NCBI GenBank assembly: GCA_039621445.1
Contig: CP154954.1
Span: 11,650,716-11,714,715 of the forward strand
Source of the DNA: Euglena gracilis
Taxonomy: Eukaryota > Euglenida > Euglenophyceae > Euglenales
DNA: 64,000 bases
Direction: 5' to 3'
Below the pieces are notes generated by a model. That model made no database searches and was not told the origin of the DNA. It was given only the letters and a program-made list of their open reading frames with translations. Every line of letters starts with the position of its first letter. Position 1 is the first letter of the stretch. Both the position numbers and the translations under genes were made by a program. Shown here one piece after another: positions 56,250-64,000 of the stretch.

Positions 56250-59200
56250 GTGTGTGTGTGTGTGTGCGTCTGTCTGTCTGTGGTTGTGTGTGTGTTTGTG
56301 TGTGTGCGTGTGTCTTGGGAGTAAATGCGAATTTGAGGAACCCGCAAATACAGGGTAAGACATCAGCATGGGTGGTTGGCACCACACACCACCAACCACC
56401 ACCAGCCACCCAGCCACCAACCCATCCCACCCACGCGCCCGCGCACACACGTGCGCGCACGTATGGACACACGCTTGCACCCCCACACCACACACCACAC
56501 ACGCGCGCGCACACACAACCCCTGAGAAATGCCCAGCACGAACAATACTAGGGAGTTGAAAAAGACGTCGTGATGGAATGCGTTCGCATAGGCGTGGAAG
56601 GCGGTGATTTGGAGCACCTCCGACTCATTGTGTGGGGGAAGGAATGGGTTTGGAGCATGGCACCAGCCTGGAGGTTCTGACACTGCAAAATCCTCCCATC
56701 CCTGTCAAGAACCAATGGGACAGACGGGAAGGTTATGTGGGTTCTCGAAAAAAATTACAACAAATAATACAACAAGGAAAAAAGAAAGCACATACTTATG
56801 CATATTCGGTTCTGACAATTAGGAAAACTGTCAAATTTGAATGCAGGGGACAACAGACTTTCATTTAGTGCGCCGTGGCGAAGTCTGCCGTGGCACAAAA
56901 AAAATTTCCGCAGCGCACGCGACGCACAAACAAATTTTTGCCACGGCACACCCGCGGTGCACCTGAAACGCTGCCGCGGCGCACCAACAACGCACCCGCG
57001 GCGCACCAGCGACGTTCCTGCAGCGCACCAATGACGTTCTCGCCGCACATTGTATGCACGCGGTGCTGCCGCGGCGCACGCGGCACACAAAAGAAATCTT
57101 CCGCGGCGCACGCGGTCACAAAATTTCCGGTGCCGCGGCGCACACGGCGCAGAAGAAAAAATTTTCCGCGGCGCACTGAATGAAAGTCTGGGCAACAACC
57201 TTTCTGAAAAAGTGAAAATGTTATATTAAACAGTGTATAACAACAATGACTTGAAATCCTTCCCAGCAGCCTAAGAAAAAAAAAACACCACCAAACAAAA
57301 CAACAAATAACTGGAAACCCACCACAAACCTAAAATGGACCAATAATTGCATGCACCTTGAAATTTGTGTGAAAAAATGGTTCATTGCACGAATATCAAG
57401 GAATGCCACAGGCAGAGAATTTCTTAAGGACCCCCCGGGGGATCCAGCCTCGGCTGGCAAAAAGGCTGCTGGCTGGAAACGAGCTGCTTGGCTGGACCCC
57501 CCCAGAGTGATTGGGGGGAGGGGCGGGTCTGGGGCTGGAGGGGGCTGGGCTGGGCTGGGCTGGGCTGGACCGATGAAAAACAAAATTTTCTAAAAGATTT
57601 TTGCCTACTCAATGCTAGAACCAGGACTGGAGGAACAGCCTACTTACTGCCACACATTCTTATGCACATGTGATGAGGAAAAAAAATGCAGGGATAGGTG
57701 TGCTGGTAGCCTAGTTGGCTGGCCCGGCCTGCGGCCGGCTGGCCCGGCCTCCGGCCGGGCTGGACCCGACTTTACTTCACTCGACCCCCCCCGGGGGGGG
57801 GGCTCCCAGCCCGAATTCGGGCTGCTGGCTGGATTTGAGCTGCTGGCTGGCTGGACCCCCCCGGAGGGGGGGGGGGTGCCCTCCGGCTTAAGAAATTCCC
57901 TGCCACAGGAATGCCACAGGAATGTCACAAGAATGTCACAGGAAGGTCACACGTGACCTACCCGACCCTCCCAGCAGCGGCCATGGTGGTACTTGGGCTG
58001 CGGCTCCTGGAACCCCAATGGCGGGCCGATAGCAGGCATGTGCCTGAAGGTGCTAAAAGGCGCTTCAAAATGTTCAATGCAAGAAGAAACACCCCTGAGG
58101 CGGCAAGGCGCAAGGCGTCGTCGGGGGTGTGGGGCGTTGAAAACAGAAAAGAACGCGTCAAATGTGAAATTGAGGGGAAATATCCCTGCATCGCACCAGT
58201 CAGCCAGCACTTGGCTACAAAAGAATGTTTGAGAAATGATGTGGAGTTGAGGCAAAGGACACAGGAAAGCATAGGCCTTTTTATTCAAATTTACATATTC
58301 AAAATTATGTTTATGTTTTTGTTTACATTGACATTTTATATGTACATTTATGTTTTTATGCATATTTTATGTGTATTTGTATTTATATTTTCTTTATATT
58401 CTATATTTATATTTATATTTATATTTATATTTATATTTATATTCATATTTATATTTATATTTATTTGTATATTTATTTTTATATTTATATTTATATTTAT
58501 ATTTACATTTACATTTATATATTATATTTATATTTATACTCATATTTATATTTATATTTGTATTTGTATTATATATTAATATACGGCAGGTCCAAACTAT
58601 ATGCCCCCCGGGGTCCATATAATTGGATCAGGGGGGTCGGGGAAAATTTTTGGATTATTGGTGGAATGGGTTTTCGTTTAGGAGTCAGGTGTAATTTAAG
58701 GCCGAACTTATAGACTAGTGTTAGGTGTACAAGTTAGGCCTAAAGTTAGGACAAAATCCTAACTTTATCCCTATTCCATCAATAACGCAAAAAAAAATTG
58801 GACCCTCCTGATCCAACTACATGCCCCCCCCCCCTCCGGAGGGCCATGTAGTTGGGACCTGCCATTTATATATGTATTCAATTCAATTCAATTTTTCATT
58901 CAAATATTCAAATTTATATTTATTCGAATTTTATATTTTTGTTGCTTTTAAATGTGAGTGTGTGACAACCACAGCACATGCCTGGGTGCCAGTGCAGCAA
59001 CAGTCGCTCGAAATCAGAGGTTCCAGAAATGGAAACATCGTCGTCGATGAAAACAACAGAGCCGCCCCACCATAAAGAAAGCTGATCTGTGAGCAAGTTG
59101 TGGATGCCAACTTGGTCTCCAACCAACAGTCATGATTCCTAAAACACTTAGATGAAAGTGCAGCAAACCCTCCTTGTGTCACACAGCAAAGATTCCGGGC

Positions 59201-62129
59201 AGCGATACATTCATTTGTTTTCGGGGAGGGGGGATTCATTAATTTCCTTTCCCACGTTCGATGAGAGGACATATTTTGGCGGAATCCGGTGGTTCTGAGA
59301 ACTTCAATCAGGAAGCGGGACGGCTGCGGTAATACTCGTACCGCCGCGGCAGCTTCACCGCCATCTGCCACAGGACGTTGCGCCCTGACGTCCACGTTGT
59401 GTTCGGCCGCACGGTGGCGGGCGTGCAACGCCGGTAAAACGGCACCACGATGTGTGGCGCAAGCTTTCTGACAGGCAAGGAAGTGGGAGGTTGGAAAGGA
59501 CTGGTATTGACATTTGTGCCCAAAAAGAGGTTGGCAGATGGAAACTTTGGAGTGGGAGAATGGATGCCCTGATGCCTATCATGCAAAATTGTCAGCAGCA
59601 GGAGGTCGTGGAAAGGGGTTACGCTCTGTTTTTGCCTGAGGCAACTTCAACCTTGGTTGAAAGCAGGTGGGGATATTCAGGAACCTCAAAAAAAGTTGTG
59701 TAGCAATGTAGCTTCATCGTGGGATAACCAGAATGAGCTTTTCTTTAAACTGATGCCAAAACCCTTGTAGGGGGGGGGGGTCAAGCCGGGACTCATCTCA
59801 TCCCCCATCCCCAATTGGCAAATCACTGGTTAATAATTCTCACGCCAGTCACGCCGGTGCACGCAGAAGGAGACCGGGCTGCCCCACGTGAGGCAGAGCG
59901 CGTCTCCGTTGTCGGAGTACCGCAACTGCTCCGCGAAGGTCCGGCCCTGGACAAGGTAGAGGAAGCGTGGGGGCTCGTCGTCCTTTGGCGGGTTGGCAGC
60001 AGAGGACGGTGGCCCCCCAACCACGGGTGGTCGGCCAGCGGCCGCCACCAAAGTTACCCACCCCTGGAGCACTGGGGGGGGGGGGGGCACTTTTGGGGGC
60101 CGCTTTTCGGGTCCGAAAAAAAAAACGGGACTTTCACGAACACCGTTTTTTTTTGCGCAAATGCACAAAGGAACAGGCCAACTGCGTGTTGAGTGTGAGT
60201 TTGGCTGCTTGAGTTTGACGTGGTGCACGCGTCACACCAAAACGCGTACAGCAGGGGCAGACGAAGAAATCCCCTCCTCCGGAGCGTCACCAACCTTTAA
60301 AAGCTGTTGGTCGGGCAATTGGTCTTTCAAAAAAAGGGAAGCCTAAAGACAGATAGGAATTCGGAGCTGTTCAAGAACGTCACGGAGTTGTGCACTTAAA
60401 AGCGTCACGGAGTCATGCAGTTGTGCACTTAAAAAACGAAAAGGGCATACCCGATGCATCCTGACACACTTCTTTACACTTTTTTGGTTAACTCGCTCCT
60501 TTGCAGACGCTTCTTTTCCATGCTCAATCTTCTCTAAGAAGCCCCCACTGTGAAGGCCTCAGGGTGCACTCGCGTAATTGACCATTCAAGTGGTTATAGC
60601 GGACTGCCGCCTCCGGCAGCGGGAAGTGCGCTTCTATTTGGACTCCACCTGGGCGATTTTGTTGATTTCCTTGAGAAATCCCTTCAATTGGGGGGTGCGC
60701 TTGTATCAGGCCGCCGCCTTTGGTGGCTGGGGGACCTTGTGCTTGTCGCGGCCCCGCGCTTTTGTGGGGGATTATTCCTATTGCTGTGTGGTATGGTGCC
60801 GGGCATCCTTTCCACAAACATTTCTGTCTGCCCCGAGTGGTCCTAGGCGCACCCGTGCTTCTATTGGGGGGGGGGGGGGCAGGAGAGATAATATCACAAT
60901 TACACCACATGTTCCGGCTCCGAGCAGGCTGGCACAGGAGGCTTTAAAGTGGATCCTTTTGCAAATGTGCAAAGCAACATCGCTTTTCCTCCCATGCGGG
61001 TACAACGGGGTCTCAACGTAATTGGGGTGATGCGGCCAAGGTCAACTGGTGGAAGCCCTCCGGTGCTCGATTTTTCTTTTTTTTCAGAATTCCCTGACTG
61101 TCTGATTTAATTGCAAAACACACTCCCTCCACCTCCGGAAAGTGTGACGGGTGAGCTTCTGGCAGTGACCAAACAAGGGCCCGACCCGCCTCCCCTCGCA
61201 GGCCGCCCCCTGGCCCCAGTTGTTGCACTTGCGTTCGCTCTGGCCCCCAACGATGGCCAGGGGCATTGAGGGGCGGTACTGCCGGACGAAGCCCGGGGCC
61301 AGGGCGGGGGCTTTGAGGGTGGGCGAAAGGAAATCCAAATGAACACCAGGCCACGCCGCCAGGCTTTTGCTTAAGGACCCCGGGGGGGGGGGGGTACTGG
61401 CCTGCCAATCGGCTAGACACTGGAAAAAATGGACCAGCTAGCCCCCCCCCCCCCCGGGGGGGGGGGGTGGGTCCGGGGGTCCCCCCCCATCTGGAAAAAA
61501 ATTTTCCTCCGGCGCTGCGCGCCGAGGTGGAAATGAGGTTTTCAATAGGTTTTTGGCTGATTTTGTTCCAGAAATTCCCAAAATGGCCAAAAACGGGCTT
61601 TTTTGGCCATTTTTGGGGGTCCCAAAAAATTTCCGTGACGCCGCGGCCGAGATTGGAGATATGACACAGGTTTGATCCCTGGGCTGCAGATTGGTGTCTT
61701 TTCCCACAGCACAAAAAGCAAATTTTTGAGGTCAGGAGCCTGACAGGAATGGTTGTAATTCCGTTGCACTTCAGATAATTCAATATTCAACAAAAAAAAG
61801 TGTGACAACCTCAAAAAGAAAGACAGGTCCCTTAGAGGACAGGTTAGAGAATGCGACGAGGGGCAGAGGGGGCAGAGGAGGACAATTTCCTGGGAGGTTG
61901 GATTTTTCGATGGCCGAACAGCAAGACTGTCACCAACAGCACAGCAAGATCCATTCCCAATGTCGTGCTGCGTCGCATTCGTGGTGCGTTGCACCTCCCT
62001 GCGCACCATCGTGTCCTCGAATGCCACAATGACGGCCGCGTTGAGGAGCAGGTTGAAGGAGATGATGGTCACAGGAGGGCGAGACCACCAACACACCAAA
62101 GCTCCATTTGCCTTCGTCTTTCCCACCAT
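52008..62129 (-). CDS. Gene model: type II membrane glycosyltransferase-like protein with DDD motif
   Basis: Exons read downward: 62,129-61,995 (ATG, signal anchor); 61,310-61,186; 59,982-59,844; 59,467-~59,336; 59,081-58,978 (FIDDDV); 58,052-57,967; 56,682-56,520; 56,106-55,904; 54,200-54,005; 52,185-52,008 (TGA). From the DDD exon to the end, all five junctions agree in phase, and 61,186/59,982 also agrees. The motif series (QGRTFAEQLRYSD, VVPFYRRCTP, NTTWTSGRNVLWQ, FIDDDV, NESEV, YYDGMDHFSWWASQ) matches what I recall of an uncharacterised glycosyltransferase-like family in algae and choanoflagellates, where DDD would bind metal and nucleotide-sugar (inference). A Golgi lumen location is predicted from the anchor. 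The joins 61,995/61,310, 59,844/59,467 and 59,336/59,081 are not settled. Confidence 0.6.
52985..53120. repeat. A-rich TGCAAAAAA repeat
   Basis: Degenerate ATGCAAAAAA units. Confidence 0.7.
53298..53737 (+). mobile_element. TTAA-bounded C/G-tract element, copy 1
   Basis: Left TTTCTTAAGGACCCCC, right GGCTTAAGAAAT. Inside: GGGCTGGGCTGGGTCGGTGA, AAAACAAAATCTTCTAAAA, GACCGGCTGGCTCTGCC, TGGACCCGACTTTACTTCAC, GGCTCCCAGCCTGAATTTGG. Same orientation and order as copy 2 at 57.42 kb. Confidence 0.75.
54005..54200 (-). CDS. DDD gene exon
   Basis: Acceptor CAGTGCCCCCAG, donor CCGCT|GTGACC; essentially every third base is G/C. Reads RVPDATFRGRHWRGFEVRAV and TLRRFLTLDTPYWRRVRSVR. In phase with 55,904 and 52,185. 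Confidence 0.7.
54640..54880 (+). CDS. Plus-strand coding piece inside the DDD gene intron
   Basis: Acceptor TTCCCCAGTTTTCAG; CFDDTCEIDILGQVQHIPR, then in another frame KVSVKQRLPFVDLQWKDGSK and LETGNVLMASRLNLINPLEG, TAA. A short intron from CTTG|GTCAGG would restore the frame. It resembles the unidentified 41-49 kb plus-strand pieces in style. Confidence 0.35.
54920..55435. repeat. TCATATA/AATAATATA C-tract foldbacks
   Basis: AAATCATATACCCCC and GAAATGATATGA at 54,926-54,958; AAAAATAATATACCCCCC at about 55,400. No gene seen between 54,900 and 55,600. Confidence 0.45.
55605..55765 (+). repeat. CCTGCCCAGGCAGG-type element, copy 5
   Basis: GTGCCTGCGGTGCC, AAGTGCCCAGGCACTTTGG, GAGTGCCTGCCCAGGTAG, C/G tract, GGAGTCGGCACC. 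Confidence 0.6.
55904..56106 (-). CDS. DDD gene exon, YYDGMDHFSWWASQ
   Basis: Acceptor CCTTTGCCCAG, donor CCTT|GTGCGT. Reads PAAPYYDGMDHFSWWASQLY, ASYLAAIFHPKEVFGFPRVA, SGNWFVGKYPQQWDQAAFAI. In phase on both sides. The WW and DGMDH stretch is the most conserved-looking part of the proposed family. The frame stays open to TAA at 55,860, so read-through is possible. Confidence 0.7.
56168..56330. repeat. (CT)n-(GT)n microsatellite
   Basis: About 38 CT units, then GT-rich. Confidence 0.97.
56380..56515. repeat. CCA/CA-rich microsatellite touching a splice donor
   Basis: On the transcribed strand this starts at the donor GGG|GTTGTGTGTG of exon 56,682-56,520. Confidence 0.8.
56520..56682 (-). CDS. 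DDD gene exon, NESEV
   Basis: Acceptor GAGGATTTTGCAG, donor CAGGG|GTTGTG. Reads SEPPGWCHAPNPFLPPHNES, EVLQITAFHAYANAFHHDVF, FNSLVLFVLGISQ. In phase with both neighbours. FHAYANAFHHDVFF resembles the FNAFHRD segment I recall in related proteins. Confidence 0.7.
56855..57189. mobile_element. MITE-like element with 21-bp terminal inverted repeats
   Basis: Left end AGACTTTCATTTAGTGCGCCG, whose complement closes the right end with one mismatch (CGGCGCACTGAATGAAAGTCT). The interior is a degenerate array of CCGCGGCGCAC motifs. A target duplication is not clear. Confidence 0.75.
57424..57891 (+). mobile_element. TTAA-bounded C/G-tract element, copy 2
   Basis: Left TTTCTTAAGGACCCCC-type end, right GGCTTAAGAAATTCC. 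Shares GGGCTGGGCTGGACCGATGA, AAAACAAAATTTTCTAAAAG, GGCCGGGCTGGACCCGACTT with copy 1. Confidence 0.75.
57967..58052 (-). CDS. DDD gene exon
   Basis: Acceptor GCGCCTTTTAG, donor GAGG|GTCGGG. Reads TFRHMPAIGPPLGFQEPQPK and YHHGRCWE. In phase with 58,978 (giving Ile at the join) and 56,682. A plus-strand frame over this area was rejected. Confidence 0.6.
58370..58580. repeat. (TATATT)n hexanucleotide array
   Basis: Imperfect ATATTT repeats ending next to the foldback element. Confidence 0.95.
58585..58863. mobile_element. Telomere-like foldback element, diverged copy 4
   Basis: Outer arms GGCAGGTCCAAACTATATG and CATGTAGTTGGGACCTGCC; C/G-tract hairpins at both ends; core with GGTGGAATGGG, TTATAGACTAGTGTTAGG, TGTACAAGTTAGGCCTAAAG and CTATTCCATCAATAACGC. 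Confidence 0.75.
58978..59081 (-). CDS. DDD gene exon carrying FIDDDV
   Basis: Reads LSLWWGGSVVFIDDDVSISG and TSDFERLLLHWHPG, ending GGCAT|GTGCTG. A DDD or DxD after a hydrophobic strand is the usual metal/nucleotide-sugar site of GT-A enzymes (family knowledge). The 5' border is the weak point: the expected junction is YEYY followed by FIDDD, but no AG lies just before VVFIDDD; the nearest acceptor is GATCAG at 59,082. Confidence 0.6.
59336..59467 (-). CDS. DDD gene exon, NTTWTSGRNVLWQ
   Basis: Acceptor CCTTGCCTGTCAG. Reads LAPHIVVPFYRRCTPATVRP, NTTWTSGRNVLWQMAVKLPR and RYEYY. Near-complete GC3. The 3' end lies at one of GG|GTACGA-type, GA|GTATTA or GCC|GTCCCG donors. Confidence 0.6.
59844..59982 (-). 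CDS. DDD gene exon, QGRTFAEQLRYSD
   Basis: Acceptor CAACCCGCCAAAG in phase 0, donor TGGC|GTGAGA. Reads DDEPPRFLYLVQGRTFAEQL and RYSDNGDALCLTWGSPVSFC, VHRRDW. Complete GC3 bias. Confidence 0.65.
60627..60770. repeat. Sequence shared with 33.2 kb
   Basis: GTGCGCTTCTATTTGG, TCCACCTGGG, TTGTTGATTTCCTTGAG, CCCCGCGCTTTTGTGGGGG, matching 33,165-33,315 in order. Confidence 0.5.
61186..61310 (-). CDS. DDD gene exon after the signal anchor
   Basis: Strong acceptor CTTTCGCCCACCCTCAAAG, donor CGG|GTCGGG. Reads PALAPGFVRQYRPSMPLAIV, GGQSERKCNNWGQGAACEGR. In phase with 59,982. The frame stays open to 61,084. Confidence 0.6.
61350..61650 (+). repeat. CTTAAGGACCCC element, plus copy
   Basis: GCTTAAGGACCCC, C/G tract, ACACTGGAAAAAATGGAC, second C/G tract, GCGCCGAGGTGGAAATGAGG, GTTTTTGGCTGATTTTG, TTTTTGGCCATTTTTGG. 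Confidence 0.75.
61995..62129 (-). CDS. DDD gene first coding exon, type II signal anchor
   Basis: ATG at 62,129; 45 codons to GAG|GTGCAA. MVGKTKANGALVCWWSRPP is short and basic, followed by the hydrophobic VTIISFNLLLNAAVIVAF and a charged EDTMVRRE: the layout of a type II Golgi signal anchor (inference). The ATG is chosen because it directly precedes the basic cytoplasmic tail; the frame stays open upstream. Confidence 0.55.
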
Positions 62130-62570
62130 CAGAATACTCCACAACGTTGCATTGCCGGGATGGAAGACAGCGTTGCTAATGGCAGCCCCCTCCGGCTGGT
62201 TGACCAATTTGAGGTTTTGCGGGCAACACTGGGCTACATGATGGAATTGAGGGGAAAAGCAAAAATCCAACTTTTGAAGGCTAAACGAGCACGAAGGCAA
62301 TCAAACGGAGTTGCAGTGTTTGGTGGTGGATGGTTTTTTCTCTTTGAAGATTCATTGGATCGGCACCCAACCGCACACCCCTGGGGGTGGAGGGACTCAA
62401 TATTGGTGGTGGGGGTCATTTTGGACCCAAATGATACGACACACAACAAAACTTTGGCACTTCGTTGCGAAGGTGGGAGGGGAGCCCAAAAATGTCTGGA
62501 AATACTCACATCCCCGAATGGGGATTGGTCGGTATGCTTGGAAAGAGCCCGAGAGCCTGCGTTGAACCAC

Positions 62571-62683
62571 CCTCGGGGCCTCCCCTGGCACAATGCCCAG
62601 GTCCAGAGCTTTGCTGCGGAACGTCACCAAGTTCAGGGACCGGTAGAGCAGGTTGAAGCAGGCGGTGAGGTGGCCCCATGCCG
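62571..62683 (-). CDS. Exon of an upstream minus-strand gene
   Basis: Acceptor CATTGGGCAAACAG, donor AGG|GTGGTT. Reads AWGHLTACFNLLYRSLNLVT and FRSKALDLGIVPGEAPR with strong GC3. It could also be 5' to the DDD gene. Confidence 0.5.
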
Positions 62684-62744
62684 CTGTTTGCCCAATGGGG
62701 AGATGGTGCTTGGACAAGGGGTCCGGATGACTTTTAAAATTTGC

Positions 62745-62870
62745 GTGCAAATTCTGGATTTGAGTGCTAATCCAGGTATTTGTGTGCAAATCTAGAAATT
62801 TGCACGCGCTTATGCACAAATTTACGCGCGAAATATGCACAAACTTACTCGTTTTTGAGGATGCACACAC
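62745..62870. repeat. TTTGTGCAAATC repeat cluster
   Basis: Repeated TTTGCGTGCAAAT, TTTGTGTGCAAAT, AAATTTGCACGCGC and TATGCACAAA motifs, related to 8.35 kb. Confidence 0.5.
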
Positions 62871-63129
62871 AACAAATATCACAAAGTCGCAAAATTTTCT
62901 GCAGCATTTAGCTCGTCGAGATTTAGTGACTTCAAAATTTGTACTTGCTTTATCAGGCAAGAGAAAATGCTTCCTGGAAGATGACCTTAAAAAGATGGGT
63001 GCCTAGACAAGGTTGGTGATTAATCAGAAAGGGGGATGTTGCAGGTGATTCAAAAAATACACATTTCTCCTATTTTAGCTTCCACTTTTGCACTTCCAGG
63101 CAACCCGGACGGGAGTTGTGGGCACCTCC

Positions 63130-63235
63130 CTGACAACCCAAGCAGCGCCATGGGTATGCGACCCCATTGTAGTCGATGCGGCTCTCGGGGGGGTTTGGCC
63201 ACTCCGTGGAGAGGAACACGAGGGCGGGCATTCGC
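63130..63235 (-). CDS. Exon-like segment, possible start
   Basis: MPALVFLSTEWPNPPESRID then YNGVAYPWRCLGCQG; GC-rich third positions; donor GGGAG|GTGCCC. ATG possible as start; no acceptor seen. Confidence 0.4.
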
Positions 63236-63242
63236 AGAAGGG

Positions 63243-63505
63243 GGGAGGGGGGTCACTTTCCACTCTGAAAAAACCAGTCAGTCACTTTTTCCGAAAAACC
63301 CAGTCAGTCACTTTACCCCCCCCCCCCGGGGGGGATCGGCCACTCTTCAGGAGGTAATGAAATTTTCCCAAAAAATGTCAAAAAATCCAAAAAAAATTTC
63401 CGGCGCCTTCGGCGCCAGGCCAGCCACTTTTCCATTTTCGGGCCTACCCCACCCCGGGGGGGGGGGGGGTTCTTGGCCAGAAAACCAGTCAGTCACCCCC
63501 CCGGG
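63243..63505 (+). repeat. CCAGTCAGTCAC element, copy 3
   Basis: Same order as copies 1 and 2, with perfect hairpin CCGGCGCCTTCGGCGCCAGG. Confidence 0.8.
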
Positions 63506-63611
63506 GGTGGGGTAGGACAGGTGATAAGCAATGGTATGGGGAGGACACACACAAAGACGGCAGAGCAGCCCCAAATGCACACCCACCAGGAAAATGCCAC
63601 CTGACAGGCGG

Positions 63612-63665
63612 GCCAGAACCGCAGGCCTTGCAGTTTCTCTTGCATGGCCCCCACAGGGCAGTCCA
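63612..63665 (-). CDS. Exon-like segment, perhaps Mpv17/PMP22-like
   Basis: GAMQEKLQGLRFWPACQ before donor CAG|GTGGCA. The WP-x2-Q ending resembles the helix of Mpv17/PMP22 peroxisomal or mitochondrial membrane proteins, but the match is short and the rest lies beyond or is not recognised. Confidence 0.25.
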
Positions 63666-64000
63666 AAAGATTATCACCCCTGGCAGCTACGCGTTGTCAG
63701 GGAAAGTGGTCTCTGACAAATTCCAAGCACAGGAGTAAAGGAGCTTATGAGCTTGGGGGGGGGGGGGTAGATTGCCGTGCTGGATTCCCCCTCCTTGTTT
63801 GGCTCGGGTTGAATCGACAACGGGGGCCAACTGTGGGGGGACACACATGGTACAGGGTCAAGCCAGGACACCCACCCGTCGTGTCCAACAAACGCTTAGG
63901 TGACAAAATTTGTGGTCTGAACAAGGGGTATACATTGTGAGTGGGTGAGGGTGGAGGTAAGGAGTGGGGAGGATAAACACTGAGACATGAGGTTCTAATT

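Noticed and set aside
57911-58300. Plus-strand frame with many charged residues (RLLEPQWRADSRHV...)
   Set aside because: The minus-strand exon 58,052-57,967 joins both neighbours in phase. The plus frame lacks splice support.
61995-62683. Polycystin/TRP-channel interpretation of FNLLLNAAVIVAFEDTM
   Set aside because: Looked like a channel S6 helix at first, but the ATG, basic tail and single anchor before the DDD-enzyme exons fit a type II signal anchor better, and no other channel segments were found.

Overview
The window is nuclear DNA of a repeat-rich, intron-rich eukaryote, most likely a protist or microalga; no lineage can be fixed from the sequence. Supporting signs: short GC3-rich exons with GT..AG borders and introns from about 40 nt to several kb; no operons, Shine-Dalgarno sites or long intact ORFs; much simple-sequence DNA; and TTAGGG-like runs inside dispersed palindromes. 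No rRNA, tRNA or CRISPR array was recognised.

Minus strand, left arm (0.3-17.7 kb): about twenty exon-like segments. The rightmost starts with a clear signal peptide at 17,699, and several others are Cys-rich, suggesting one or two genes for secreted or cell-surface proteins. At 18.5-23.5 kb lie five more minus-strand exons of unknown function.

Minus strand, 32.6-24.6 kb: the best functional call, a multi-exon GTPase of the IFI44-like/dynamin-like type. Walker A (GRQGNGKSS), DTKG and TCYD fall in order on successive exons, and most upstream exon junctions keep phase.

Plus strand, 35.5-50.7 kb: unidentified exon-like pieces, among them a duplicated exon (36.3 and 36.9 kb). They flank two large satellites: a 77-bp array with nested higher-order periods (38.15-41.2 kb) and a pyrimidine-rich 18-20-bp array with a head-to-head inversion (44.65-48.25 kb). 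Several pieces end in stops or shift frame, so some may be pseudogenes.

Minus strand, 62.1-52.0 kb: a gene starting with a type II signal anchor, followed by exons whose motifs (QGRTFAEQLRYSD, NTTWTSGRNVLW, FIDDDV, YYDGMDHFSWWASQ) suggest a Golgi-type glycosyltransferase-like enzyme. Six successive exons from the DDD exon to the C-terminus join in phase. Fragments of another minus-strand gene occupy 62.5-63.7 kb.

Between exons are many dispersed families, most capped by C-tract/G-tract hairpins: telomere-like foldback elements inside AT microsatellites, GGCGCC-hairpin elements, CCTGCCCAGGCAGG hairpins, TTAA-bounded elements, and one MITE-like element with 21-bp terminal inverted repeats. All gene structures come from reading splice signals, codon bias and phase by eye; none is backed by transcripts or database searches.
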